Made by a program: the position numbers and the translations under genes. The notes below the pieces were generated by a model. It was given only the letters and a program-made list of their open reading frames with translations. It was not told where the DNA came from and did not search any database. This document shows positions 28,016 through 36,743 of a stretch of 64,000 bases of DNA, piece after piece; positions within the stretch are counted from its first letter, which is position 1, and the number at the start of each line of letters is the position of its first letter. The DNA is from Acidiflorens sp963847715. GTDB taxonomy: Bacteria; Acidobacteriota; Terriglobia; Terriglobales; Acidobacteriaceae. The stretch is from NCBI GenBank assembly GCA_963847715.1, contig CAWKAZ010000009.1:62001-126000 (forward strand), in the 5' to 3' direction.

Positions 28016-29408
28016 GACTGAAAACCCCCATTTGCGTCGGTGCTCCGACTTGAGGATCTTCTTCCCCTACAGGCAGAAAACGAACCCCGTACCCAAAGCG
28101 CTCCGACATTCGGCCCGACCACTGCTCGAACTGTTTCCTTGTCCACTCGAAACGATGGTCTTTGTGGCGAAACTGCCCGGCCGGCAGAGTATCGAACTTC
28201 ACGTTGTACTCGGCGTTGGGCGTAGTCACAATCACGGTCTTCGGGCGTGCGGCCTCAAAAAGAACGCGCTCGAACGCGGCTAGGCGTGGCGCATCGAGAT
28301 GTTCGATGACTTCCACGACTGTCGCCGCGTCGTATCCAGCCAAACGCTTGTCGCGATACATCAACGAGCCGTGCATCAATTTCAGGCGTTCCCTTTGCTT
28401 CGCGGGCATTCGATCGAGGTGGAGGTTTCGACTTGCAATTTCAAGGCTACGATACGAAACATCCATGCCAACAATCTCCGTCAGAGCCTTCTCCTCCAAT
28501 AGAGACCGCAATAGCTTTCCTTCACCACAGCCCAAGTCGAGCACCCGCTTTGCGCCTGAGGATCGGAGCACAGCAACCACCGCTCCCATGCGCTGCTGCC
28601 AGAGCCGAATCGGCTCCTCCATCTTCGTCTCCTCTTTCGAGTTCGCCTCTTCCTTCGCATCCGGATCGGGATTGTCTTCCTCTGCCAGCTGAGCGAGCGC
28701 CTCTCGCGCCAATTGCCGCTGTCGTGGCAGATAGCGTTTTACGATCGCCTCTTTGTGCGGATGGGCCGCTAGCCAGCCCTCTCCCTTACGAAGAAGCTTG
28801 TCGACCTCATCTTGCCCGATCCAGTAATGCTTCTCAGCATCGAGCACGGGCACAAGCACGTAAAGATGATTCAGAAGATCTTGGAGACGGACGTTGCCCT
28901 GAAGCTTGACTGTGTAGTACGGCCCCTCGCCCCACTCGGGGAACGTCTCGTCGAGCGGATGATGTTCGGCGCTAACCTCATATCCCAGTGGCTCAAACAA
29001 GTCTCTGAGTAGTTGCTCGCCGCCTCGGCACGCCACCACCGCCAACGTTGCTGTCAGCGGAATCTTCTGATCCGCCAGTTCCTGTCTCCCCTTGCTCCGG
29101 CCCGTCATAGCTGTTCCCAAGGCACGGCCCATCGCCACGCTGAGGAACGAAGAGAGTACATAAGGTCTGTCATTCACATACTGATCAAGAGTGCCGCCCT
29201 CATGCTGCCCTCGCTTGCCTCGCACCAAGCCAACCGGATCGACATCAAGCAGCAGCGCAGCTGTACACCGCTCTGGAGTCGCTTCTGGGTAGAAAAGATG
29301 TGCCTTACCGAATGACAGCTCAAACGAATGCATCCTCTCCGGATTCTTGTGGAGGAGGTAGCCCAAATCCGTTGCCGGGTTGTGCGTGGTCGCGATGGTC
29401 AGCAACAT
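28008..29408 (-). CDS. hen1: 3'-terminal RNA ribose 2'-O-methyltransferase Hen1
   Basis: A 466-residue bacterial Hen1. The N-terminal half is the Hen1-specific region that activates the Pnkp ligase in known systems. A Glu/Lys-rich linker (about 240-265) leads to the methyltransferase with SAM motif DLGCGEG (291-297). The metal-site signature is EVIEH (E366, E369, H370) plus HKDH (H415, H418). Family knowledge: Hen1 methylates the 2'-OH at the RNA break before Pnkp seals it, making the repaired bond resistant to the same ribotoxin. It is the first gene of the island operon. A perfect TATAAT lies so close to the ATG that the mRNA may be leaderless. Confidence 0.94.
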   Translation of the reverse strand: MLLTIATTHNPATDLGYLLHKNPERMHSFELSFGKAHLFYPEATPERCTAALLLDVDPVGLVRGKRGQHEGGTLDQYVNDRPYVLSSFLSVAMGRALGTAMTGRSKGRQELADQKIPLTATLAVVACRGGEQLLRDLFEPLGYEVSAEHHPLDETFPEWGEGPYYTVKLQGNVRLQDLLNHLYVLVPVLDAEKHYWIGQDEVDKLLRKGEGWLAAHPHKEAIVKRYLPRQRQLAREALAQLAEEDNPDPDAKEEANSKEETKMEEPIRLWQQRMGAVVAVLRSSGAKRVLDLGCGEGKLLRSLLEEKALTEIVGMDVSYRSLEIASRNLHLDRMPAKQRERLKLMHGSLMYRDKRLAGYDAATVVEVIEHLDAPRLAAFERVLFEAARPKTVIVTTPNAEYNVKFDTLPAGQFRHKDHRFEWTRKQFEQWSGRMSERFGYGVRFLPVGEEDPQVGAPTQMGVFSLG

Positions 29409-29741
29409 GGTTGGAATTATACGGGTCTGTGCTCTTTGAGTTTTGGTGTGGACAGTCGTGCGACATCCACGGCGTCAAGGCAGCGATCCAGTCAGGCTGC
29501 GACAGCCAAAAGCTGACGCCCGATCAGTTTCAGTTATGAACTCACGTGCTGCCGGACTGCCCTGATGCCTTGCGATCCGGCGCCTTTTTCAACTAGGGCA
29601 TGTTGTTACTGCTTTGCGGCGGCAGTAGCAAGCGTTTTTCTTAGGATCACGAGATTTCCTGCTCCCATTCCCCAGGTCGGCGAAGCTCGTACGATCAAGG
29701 GCGGCGCGGAGTTGGAATTGCGTGCCACGGGAGGAGACAAT
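29409..29741. other. Divergent intergenic region, hen1 / integrase
   Basis: 333 bp between divergent genes. It holds the hen1 -10 element and the GGGAGGAG Shine-Dalgarno of the integrase. An open frame upstream of the integrase start is Cys-rich and unlike a protein, so I do not call it coding. I see nothing else definite here. Confidence 0.5.
29416..29421 (-). promoter_or_regulatory. -10 element for hen1 (probable leaderless transcript)
   Basis: TATAAT on the minus strand ends 7 nt before the hen1 ATG, which places the expected transcription start at or within a base or two of the start codon. No Shine-Dalgarno is present. The -35 region is weak. Confidence 0.5.
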
Positions 29742-30890
29742 ATGCAGGAAGGAAGTGTGATTCGAGAACACCGAAAACTGGGTCCGGATGTTTGGAGCTA
29801 CCGATGGTGGGAATCAGGCCCCAACGGCAACAGAGTCCACAGACGAATCGTCTTGGGTACTGCCGACCAGCTGCGCGACCTATCATCCGCTCGCCAAATG
29901 ACCACTGGACTGATGCGGGAAATCAATGCCACAGACATCCGGATGGCAGGAACATCCATAACAGTGGCACAGTTGGCTGATCATTTCCAGCAGCGGGAGC
30001 TTGGCTGCTCGAACGGACGAATCTCGTACTCCACCAAGAAGGCCTATCAGGGCTACCTCGGCAAATGGATCGTTCCGCGTTGGGGAGACTATACTCTGCC
30101 AAACATCAAGGCCGTCGAAGTGGAGCTATGGCTCAAACATCTGCAACGGGCACCGGGCACCTGTTGCAAAATCAGGAACGTGATGAGCGTCCTGTTCAAC
30201 CATGCCCGTCGCTACGATCTCTACGACCGCAACCCGATTCAGTGGGTGCGGCAGAGCTCCAAACGACGTAGTGCTCCTGACGTCCTCACTAGCAACGAGG
30301 TCCGGCAGTTGCTGGCGTCGCTAGAGCCGCGGGAGCGAGTCATGGTCTTGCTGGATGTGGCAACGGGACTGAGACAAAGCGAACTGTTTGCTCTCAAGTG
30401 GAAGGACGTCGACTTCAAGAATAAGCAACTCTGGGTCACTCGATCGATCGTGCAACAGGTCGTCGGAAGGTGCAAGACGGAGGCTTCACAAAAGCCTGTG
30501 CCCCTTAACGATCATCTGATCCGTGGTCTCCGGAGCTGGCGCCTTAGAACCCGCTATCGAACGCCGGAGAGTTGGGTGTTCGCTAGCTCCCAGAATCGGG
30601 GAAAGAACCCTTATTGGGGACAACAAGTTCTTCGTCATCACATTCGTCCGGTTGCGCAAGAACTAGGCATCACGAAACGTATCGGGTGGCACACATTCCG
30701 CAGGACATACTCTACCCTGCTCCGCGCTACTGGGGCCGAGTTCAAGGTTATGCAGGAACTGATGCGGCATTCAACGATCCGCGTCACTCTAGATACCTAC
30801 ACCCAAGCCGTCACTAGTGAGAAGCGCGCTGCTCAAACTGCCGTGGTTTCGCTTTTTGTTAGAAAGAAGAAGAGAAGCAAAGCCGCCTAA
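29742..30890 (+). CDS. Tyrosine recombinase/integrase of the genomic island
   Basis: A 382-residue integrase. I chose ATG 29742, directly preceded by GGGAGGAG, over an open frame 59 codons longer. An N-terminal arm-binding/SAM-like core region (about 70-165) is followed by the catalytic domain with R211 (ATGLRQSEL), H317 and R320 (WHTFRR), H343 (MRHST) and nucleophile Y353 (DTYTQ), so the site is complete. It ends 144 bp from the attR repeat in tRNA-Asp, the normal position for an integrase of a tRNA-targeted element. It should cut within the 47-bp shared core. Confidence 0.93.
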   Translation: MQEGSVIREHRKLGPDVWSYRWWESGPNGNRVHRRIVLGTADQLRDLSSARQMTTGLMREINATDIRMAGTSITVAQLADHFQQRELGCSNGRISYSTKKAYQGYLGKWIVPRWGDYTLPNIKAVEVELWLKHLQRAPGTCCKIRNVMSVLFNHARRYDLYDRNPIQWVRQSSKRRSAPDVLTSNEVRQLLASLEPRERVMVLLDVATGLRQSELFALKWKDVDFKNKQLWVTRSIVQQVVGRCKTEASQKPVPLNDHLIRGLRSWRLRTRYRTPESWVFASSQNRGKNPYWGQQVLRHHIRPVAQELGITKRIGWHTFRRTYSTLLRATGAEFKVMQELMRHSTIRVTLDTYTQAVTSEKRAAQTAVVSLFVRKKKRSKAA

Positions 30891-31034
30891 TAAAGATGCG
30901 GCGGAGGCGTCAATCAGAGAGAAGGTTCTCGGGAGCGGAAGCAGACCGTTCGTTGCAATTCGAGCTTGTGCCTATTTGGTACCTTTTTGTCCCTACGCTG
31001 GAACAACGCCATTTTCTGTAAATGCTTGATTTGA

Positions 31035-31081
31035 AATGGCGGGGACGACGGGACTCGAACCCGCGGCCTCTGCCGTGACAG
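31035..31081 (-). repeat. attR: repeat core within intact tRNA-Asp
   Basis: 47 bp identical to 17435-17481. Together with the sequence to its right it makes a complete tRNA, so integration restored the gene. Confidence 0.9.
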
Positions 31082-31113
31082 GGCAGCGTTCTAACCAACT
31101 GAACTACGTCCCC
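31037..31113 (-). tRNA. tRNA-Asp (GTC), encoded CCA
   Basis: The minus strand folds as a standard tRNA: acceptor stem GGGGACG/CGTCCCC, discriminator G plus encoded CCA, anticodon stem CTGCC/GGCAG with loop CTGTCAC giving anticodon GTC, and T arm with GGTTCGAACCC. It is the attachment site of the island to its left. Confidence 0.95.
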
Positions 31114-31366
31114 AAACCTTTGCAGAAGTGCCTTGTGGGACAAGACTTTGCAAGTTCGCTTGCGGCGTGCCGCTGGGCGGTCTTTGCTGTCGGCAGCTGT
31201 CCCTGCCAATCGACCGATGGATTACTTGTGAAATCGGCGCGCGCTCGCGAAGAGTTATTTTAACATCGAACCCGCGCGAAGTGCCACTCGCATCATCCTA
31301 TCGCCACTATCACGCGCTCGCACTGCAGCGATGTTCTACAGACTACCGAGCGATCCTACCTGATGC
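31114..31366. other. Intergenic region with no visible gene
   Basis: About 250 bp between tRNA-Asp and the acetyl-CoA synthetase stop. It presumably holds the tRNA promoter. No terminator hairpin or open frame worth calling is seen. Confidence 0.4.
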
Positions 31367-33277
31367 TCAGCCCTCCATCGTCGAGACATCCCCTGCGTCC
31401 TGGCCGGTTTCTTGAGCCTTCAGAATACGGCGCAGAATTTTCCCCGATCTCGTTTTCGGCAGAGAGGCCACAAACTGCAACGACGACGGGGTTGCGATCG
31501 GCCCCAGTTCTCTACGCACGTGTTCAATCAGCGTTGCCGCTAGAGCATCGGAGGCCTGGTGGTCGGACCGCACTTGCACGAATACTTTGATCGTCTCGCC
31601 CTTCATCGGATCGGGAACTCCGATGGCGGCGGCCTCGGCCACCGCGGGATGTGAGACGAGCGCACTTTCAACTTCGGCGGTACCGATGCGGTGTCCCGCA
31701 ACGTTGAGCACGTCGTCGTAGCGGCCGAGTACGGCGATGTATCCGTCTTTGTCTTTTGTCGCCACGTCGCCGGTGACATAGCAACCGGGGATGACCTTCC
31801 AGTCGCGTTCGTAGCGTTCGGGGTCTCGCCAGACGGTGCGCAACATGTGCGGGAAGGGACGCTTCAACACTAAACGTCCGCCAACTCCGGCGGGAGCGGA
31901 ATTGCCGTTTTCATCGAGGACATCGGCCTCGGCTCCGGGAACAGCGACACCCACTCTGCCCGGACGCATTGCCATCGACGGCGGAGTGCCAAGCGCGGGT
32001 CCTCCTAGTTCGGTCTGCCACCAATTGTCGATGACGTATCCCCATTTGCCGTCGCCGGCCAGATGAGTTTGCGCCCATCGCCATGCTTCGGGATTGAGCG
32101 GCTCCCCGGCGCAGGCGATCACACGCAGGCTGGTCAGGTCATACTTTGCCGGATAACTCTCGCCATAGCGCATGAACATTCGCAGCGCGGTTGGAGCGGT
32201 AAACATCTTGGTCACGCCGTAGCGTTCGACGATCTCCCAGGCAACTCCTGGATTCGGGAAGTCGATGGCTCCTTCGCGGAACAGCGTGGTCACGCCCGCG
32301 CAGAGCGGAGCGTACACAATATAGGAATGGCCAACGACCCATCCAATGTCGGAAGTGCACCAGAAGATGTCGCGGTCGCCGACGTCGTAATAACTATCGA
32401 GGTGGTAAGTCGTGCCGACCATGTAGCCGCCGTGCACGTGCACCACGCCTTTGGGCTTGCCGGTGGAACCGGAAGTGTAAAGAAGGAAAAGCGGATCTTC
32501 GGAGTCCATTTCTTCCGCGGGACAATGCGGCGAGAACTTGAGCAGTTCGTTGAAGTCTATTTCACGGGGAGCAGTGAGTTCGGCCGCGCCTCGCGAGTAC
32601 ACGACGACCTTCTCGACACATTCGAGCTTGTCGATCGCTTCATCGACGATGGCTTTGAGCGCAACGGTCTTGCCGCGTCGGTAGCCGACATCTCCAGCGA
32701 TGACGATCTTTGCTTGGGCGTCGGTGATGCGATCGCGAAGCGCTGTGTGACCCAGGCCGGCATACACCACGGAGTGAATCGCTCCAATGCGCGCGCAGGC
32801 CAGCATTGCGACTGCGCCTTCAATGGTCAGCGGCATGTAAATGATGACGCGATCGCCTTTCACCACGCCGAGCGACTTCAATCCGTTCGCGAAGCGACAA
32901 ACGAGGCGATGGAGTTGTCCATAGGTGACGATGCGCTCACTGCCGTCTTCGCCCAGCCAAATGAAGGCGGCGCGATTGCAACGGTCCGACTCGGCATGGC
33001 GATCGAGAGCGTTGATGGTGATATTGGTCTTGGCGCCTGTGAACCAGCGATGATGCACTCCATCCCACTCGAGCACGCGGTCCCACTTGCGAGTCCACGC
33101 GAAGCGGGCGGCATAGTCTCCCCAGAAGCCATCAGGATCTTTCTGCGCGCGCGCGCATTCTCCCAGCCAGTCTTTTTGAATCGTGTTGTTTTTCACGATG
33201 GCAGGCGCGGCATATTCCTGATCCATGACCAGCAGGTTCGAAATATCTTCAGGCTTCGAGGTGGTGAGAGCGCTCAT
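31367..33277 (-). CDS. acs: Acetyl-CoA synthetase (AMP-forming)
   Basis: A 636-residue cytosolic enzyme that turns acetate, ATP and CoA into acetyl-CoA. Motifs: YTSGSTGKPKG (ATP loop), the acyl-binding WWQTELGG, GRYDDVLNVAGHRIGTAEVES (hinge and C-terminal domain), and the end motif KTRSGKILRR whose lysine is acetylated by Pat in relatives. Start ATG has GGAGG 7 bp before it. Two Crp/Fnr-type sites lie in the shared 250-bp region with the divergent porin gene; acs is under Crp control in E. coli. ActP/DUF485 genes for acetate uptake lie 3.4 kb away. Confidence 0.96.
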   Translation of the reverse strand: MSALTTSKPEDISNLLVMDQEYAAPAIVKNNTIQKDWLGECARAQKDPDGFWGDYAARFAWTRKWDRVLEWDGVHHRWFTGAKTNITINALDRHAESDRCNRAAFIWLGEDGSERIVTYGQLHRLVCRFANGLKSLGVVKGDRVIIYMPLTIEGAVAMLACARIGAIHSVVYAGLGHTALRDRITDAQAKIVIAGDVGYRRGKTVALKAIVDEAIDKLECVEKVVVYSRGAAELTAPREIDFNELLKFSPHCPAEEMDSEDPLFLLYTSGSTGKPKGVVHVHGGYMVGTTYHLDSYYDVGDRDIFWCTSDIGWVVGHSYIVYAPLCAGVTTLFREGAIDFPNPGVAWEIVERYGVTKMFTAPTALRMFMRYGESYPAKYDLTSLRVIACAGEPLNPEAWRWAQTHLAGDGKWGYVIDNWWQTELGGPALGTPPSMAMRPGRVGVAVPGAEADVLDENGNSAPAGVGGRLVLKRPFPHMLRTVWRDPERYERDWKVIPGCYVTGDVATKDKDGYIAVLGRYDDVLNVAGHRIGTAEVESALVSHPAVAEAAAIGVPDPMKGETIKVFVQVRSDHQASDALAATLIEHVRRELGPIATPSSLQFVASLPKTRSGKILRRILKAQETGQDAGDVSTMEG

Positions 33278-33355
33278 GTGGGACCTCCGGATTGGGGCGA
33301 GCCACTAACACTAATAGGTTGGCGAGGATTTTGCTCTGCCTCTAACTGGTGGGCA

Positions 33356-33369
33356 GTGACGCAGATCAC
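33356..33369. promoter_or_regulatory. Crp/Fnr-type site (GTGA-N6-TCAC), acs side
   Basis: GTGACGCAGATCAC is a perfect palindrome of the two half-sites, 80 bp upstream of acs. A plausible -10 (TATTAG, 33311-33316, minus strand) would place it near -58. Confidence 0.55.
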
Positions 33370-33425
33370 AGCACGTTGTGTTTTGACAAAGTGAACACTC
33401 CTGATTGACAGCACTCACGAAGATA

Positions 33426-33441
33426 TGTGACCGGCGTCACA
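33426..33441. promoter_or_regulatory. Crp/Fnr-type site (TGTGA-N6-TCACA), porin side
   Basis: TGTGACCGGCGTCACA fits the Crp consensus exactly. It is 86 bp upstream of the outer-membrane barrel gene, at a distance suited to activation. Confidence 0.6.
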
Positions 33442-33526
33442 GCCACGGCCGTGAAAAGGACATAGCGTTGCGCCCCATGTTCTGTGCCCAGGCTTAAGCC
33501 GGGCGGGAACTAGGAGGACACCGTCT

Positions 33527-35566
33527 ATGCTGAAGTTGAAAGGGTGGTTGCTGAGCCTGCTGGTATTGGCCATTACGGCTGTGCCCGTCATGGCGGGAAA
33601 CAACGACGCAAAAACCGAAAATACGAATGCCAACACGACGTCTACGGAAGGCGGCCCGGCGGGCGCGCCGACGCCGAGTCCCAGCCTGGGATCGAGTGTT
33701 GCGCCAGCAGGCGATGCCAATGTCACGGCGCTGCTCGGCGTACTTGTGATGAAAGGTGTTCTGGCTCCGACCGAGGCCAACGCCATTCGAAATGCCGCAC
33801 CCAATGCTCAATTTCAAGCTCTCATTGAAGCCCTCTCGCAAAAAGGTTTGGTGAACGCACAAGACTTAGCCGCGATTTCATCGGCCCTACCGACGTCGCA
33901 ACCAGCGGCGCTAACAATCCCGGTGTCGGCTGCTCTGTCCACGCAAGCCGCAGCGCCGAAGGCCGTGGCGGAGACCAAGCCTGCTGGCCCGTCGGTGATC
34001 CCGGCGATCGCCCCGTTGCGGGTACTGCCCGTCGATCCACCGAAGAAAGACGGTCTGAAAGCCGCTTTCAACCTGGGTCCAGTGAAGATGACGCCCTACG
34101 GATTCTTGAAGGCCACCGGGGTTTACGACAGCAGCAATCCCAATGGCGATGACATGCCATTTCCCGGTTTGTTTCTTGCCACGCCTCAGGTTTTCAGCAC
34201 CGGCCCGACGAAAGATCCAGAATTTCACTTAAAAGCGCGCTCCGCTCGTATCGGAGCCAACTTCGAGTGGTCGGACCTCTCTCCGAAGCTGACCGTAACT
34301 GGCCGACTCGAAGGAGACTTTGAGGGCAACTTCACCGAAGTGGACAACCGCGACGTTTCGTCCATTCGCAGCAGTCAGTTCTCGATCCGCCAAGCCTGGA
34401 TGCGTTTGGACTATGCCGCCAGCGAGAACACGGATGTCTTCTTCGAGGGCGGGCAGGACTGGACGCTGTTCGGATCAAGCGCGCTGCCCAATCTCCTGGA
34501 GACTACGGCCCTAGGCTACTGGTACGGCGACGTCTACGAGCGTTCTCCCCAACTCCAGTTTGGGTTAGTGCAGAAGCTTACTCCGTGGCGCAACCTCAAG
34601 GTCGCCCCCACCTTCGCTATGATGATGCCAAGCACTGGACAGATCGAAAAGCTGGGCGCGAACGGTTTGGCTGGTCAACTTGCGCAGGCCGAACGCGAGG
34701 GCGCTGACTCTGCCCGTCCCGAGATAGAAGGCAGAGTGGCCTTCCAATTCCAGCTCGACCCAGCCCCGGCCGTGGCCCCGGCACAAATCATTTTCTCCGG
34801 AGTCCATGGACGGCGTACCTCCATCGTTCCCAATTCGTCGTACGGGACAATGTGCGCGACAACGCCTAATTACTGTGCTGCCTTTCCCAACGGCTTTACG
34901 AGTTCGAGCACCATTTGGGGAGGACAATTCGCGGTCCAACTGCCGACGCGTTGGTTCACGCTCGTTGCCAGCGCCTATAAAGGCGGTGACCTTCGCTTCT
35001 TCTTCGGCGGTCAGGTTAACACTTACGCCACAGATACAGGCGGGCTGGTGGGTATTCACGGACCCTTCTCCACTTTGGATGGCGGCCCGCTGGTGGCTGC
35101 CGGTGGCGCCGTACTGGGTTGCAATACCGCTCTTGATCCTGTGACCGGTGACTGCCCAACGCCTGGGAACGTCGTGGCGGCTCCACAACGCCCAATCCGC
35201 GCCTTTGGCGGATTCATCAACCTTGGATTGCCGCTTTCCCGCTGGTTCAATGCCGACCCTAAGGGCCGCAACGCCGGCTGGCAGCTCTTCCTCCACGCCG
35301 GTAAGGACCAGGTGGTAAATCGCGATCTCAACAACCCTGGTTTCACTGGCAACGCCAATACCCTGGCGCCGCTGCCACTCCTGATGGGCAAGCTGGCGGC
35401 AGTTACTCTGTACTACAAACTCAACCCCTACGTCAGCTTCGGCTTTGAGCAGTCGCTCTACGCCACTCGCTTGGCGAATCATCTCACCTTGTACTCGATT
35501 GCCGGAAAATCGTCCAACGAGTGGCAAGACCATCGCACCGAGTTCGGACCGATTTTCACGTTCTAG
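33527..35566 (+). CDS. Outer-membrane beta-barrel (porin-like) protein
   Basis: A 679-residue exported protein. AGGAGG precedes the ATG and a signal peptide (ends PVMAG) follows. Residues 25-180 are an Ala/Pro/Thr-rich periplasmic region holding two short helical SHOCT-like segments (LVMKGVLAPTEANAIR and LSQKGLVNAQDLAAI). From about 185 on, alternating strands (ARIGANFEWSDLSPKLTVTG, YYKLNPYVSFGFEQSLY) and a Phe-terminated end (FGPIFTF) indicate a DcaP-like barrel. It is divergent from acs, sharing Crp-type sites, so acetate or small acid uptake is a fair guess. The substrate is not shown by the sequence. Confidence 0.75.
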   Translation: MLKLKGWLLSLLVLAITAVPVMAGNNDAKTENTNANTTSTEGGPAGAPTPSPSLGSSVAPAGDANVTALLGVLVMKGVLAPTEANAIRNAAPNAQFQALIEALSQKGLVNAQDLAAISSALPTSQPAALTIPVSAALSTQAAAPKAVAETKPAGPSVIPAIAPLRVLPVDPPKKDGLKAAFNLGPVKMTPYGFLKATGVYDSSNPNGDDMPFPGLFLATPQVFSTGPTKDPEFHLKARSARIGANFEWSDLSPKLTVTGRLEGDFEGNFTEVDNRDVSSIRSSQFSIRQAWMRLDYAASENTDVFFEGGQDWTLFGSSALPNLLETTALGYWYGDVYERSPQLQFGLVQKLTPWRNLKVAPTFAMMMPSTGQIEKLGANGLAGQLAQAEREGADSARPEIEGRVAFQFQLDPAPAVAPAQIIFSGVHGRRTSIVPNSSYGTMCATTPNYCAAFPNGFTSSSTIWGGQFAVQLPTRWFTLVASAYKGGDLRFFFGGQVNTYATDTGGLVGIHGPFSTLDGGPLVAAGGAVLGCNTALDPVTGDCPTPGNVVAAPQRPIRAFGGFINLGLPLSRWFNADPKGRNAGWQLFLHAGKDQVVNRDLNNPGFTGNANTLAPLPLLMGKLAAVTLYYKLNPYVSFGFEQSLYATRLANHLTLYSIAGKSSNEWQDHRTEFGPIFTF

Positions 35567-35811
35567 AGCGGCCCGGATTTGACGACACGCCGGCGCGCCG
35601 GATGACCGCGCTGGGATAACGAGTGGAGAACGGATTGACTCGGGCGATGGCCTGGAGCCGAGTCCGTTCTCCCAAGTCTCCTCCAGCGAGAAAAATCGTT
35701 GTGTGGAGCAGACAAAAGGATCAAAATGTGCCGAATCTCCAAAGCCGGTGTCCCGAGTCATCCGGAAAACCAGCCAGGGGATTCGTTGCACAGTTCGGGG
35801 GAGTCAGTTTC

Positions 35812-36540
35812 ATGAGCATGCGTCGATTCGCGGCCTTCGTTGCCAGTCTTTTGTTGCTGACCGTGTTGGCGAACGCCGTTGCGCGGAACAACACGATACG
35901 GATAAAGGTGCTGGATTCGGAAACGCACTCAGTCAACATTGGCGACGGTGTACCCAAGAATTGCGACGGCGTCAATTTCGACGCCTATTGCCACAACAGC
36001 AATAGCGTACAAATCACGCATACCTTGCTGGTGCAGGAAGAGAACGGAACGCCGTTCCGCGTTGCTTGCGATGTAAACACAAAATGGTCCAGGTGCACAC
36101 TCCTGCCGAGAGGGGAGAGCTTCGAGGCGCGGAAAGAAAAAAAGGGGATAACCGTTTACTACATCGATGATGCAGGAAAGGCTCGAAGCCAGTTGTATGT
36201 TCTGGTCGCTGCAGAAGCAAACGCCAACCCGGCGGCTGGCGCAACTGCTGCCCCAACTCAACTCGCTCCGGTCGCAGCTGAAAAAACAGTCCCCGCCGTG
36301 GCCGCGGCTTCTGTGGTGAAGCCGGAGACAGTGAAGTGCAGTTTCAGTTCAACGCCCTCCGGAGCGGACGTAACTCTCGATGGACGATATGTTGGCAGCA
36401 CGCCCTCCGTCGTTGGCCTGACCACGGGCAATCATGTTGTGGTGATCTCAACGACGGGTTTTGCGCAGTGGAAGCGCGAACTGACCGTGACGCCTGGATC
36501 GGAGTTGACAGTCAATGCAGTTTTGCAGAAAGCGCAATGA
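35812..36540 (+). CDS. Exported PEGA-domain protein
   Basis: A 242-residue protein, started at ATG 35812 (second ATG at 35818) because a signal peptide (FAAFVASLLLLTVLANAVA) follows. The middle region has two cysteine pairs. An Ala/Pro linker leads to a C-terminal PEGA beta domain (FSSTPSGADVTLDGRYVGST ... HVVVISTTGFAQWKRELTV), a surface or ligand-binding module common in envelope proteins. The function is unknown. A perfect hairpin follows the stop codon. Confidence 0.72.
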   Translation: MSMRRFAAFVASLLLLTVLANAVARNNTIRIKVLDSETHSVNIGDGVPKNCDGVNFDAYCHNSNSVQITHTLLVQEENGTPFRVACDVNTKWSRCTLLPRGESFEARKEKKGITVYYIDDAGKARSQLYVLVAAEANANPAAGATAAPTQLAPVAAEKTVPAVAAASVVKPETVKCSFSSTPSGADVTLDGRYVGSTPSVVGLTTGNHVVVISTTGFAQWKRELTVTPGSELTVNAVLQKAQ

Positions 36541-36550
36541 AGCGCGGGAT

Positions 36551-36576
36551 CATCATGGTTGATGTGAACCATGATG
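36551..36576. terminator. Inverted repeat after the PEGA gene
   Basis: CATCATGGTT and AACCATGATG form a 10-bp perfect stem with a 6-nt loop, 10 bp after the stop. There is no T-run, so it may be a Rho-type end, an mRNA stabiliser or an operator for the downstream acetate genes. Confidence 0.4.
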
Positions 36577-36743
36577 CTGGCTGTAGAAGACGCTTGAAGT
36601 CAAGGTTCGTTTGCAGGAAGCACGCGTATGCGGTGCGAGAGCCATCAAGTTAACGCGGTGAGCACGGCTCCCGGTTCTAAGAACGTCACTTCCATCAGAG
36701 GAGAAAAAACTGTGGCTAACGCAAATATTCGAGGAGGAGCCCC

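Larger units (their letters stand above)
17435..31081. mobile_element. Integrative genomic island in tRNA-Asp carrying RNA repair and alpha-2-macroglobulin genes
   Basis: A 13.6-kb element bounded by 47-bp perfect repeats of the tRNA-Asp 3' part, with a tyrosine recombinase gene next to the intact tRNA. Cargo: hen1, two nucleotidyltransferases, pnkp and a giant alpha-2-macroglobulin, all on the minus strand. No phage structural, conjugation or replication genes are seen, so it moves only by its own integrase or with help. The borders follow directly from the sequence; mobility today is inferred. Confidence 0.88.

Noticed and set aside
29565..29741. Longer N-terminus for the integrase
   Set aside because: The 59 extra codons are Cys-rich and unlike integrases, while GGGAGGAG stands directly before ATG 29742.
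17435..31081. Prophage
   Set aside because: An integrase and att sites are present, but no capsid, tail, lysis or replication genes.
32063..33394. 443-codon plus-strand frame opposite acs
   Set aside because: Acs on the other strand has all its motifs; this frame has none and crosses the acs promoter.
34565..35791. 408-codon minus-strand frame opposite the outer-membrane barrel
   Set aside because: No recognisable domain; the plus strand has a signal peptide, strong ribosome-binding site and barrel features.
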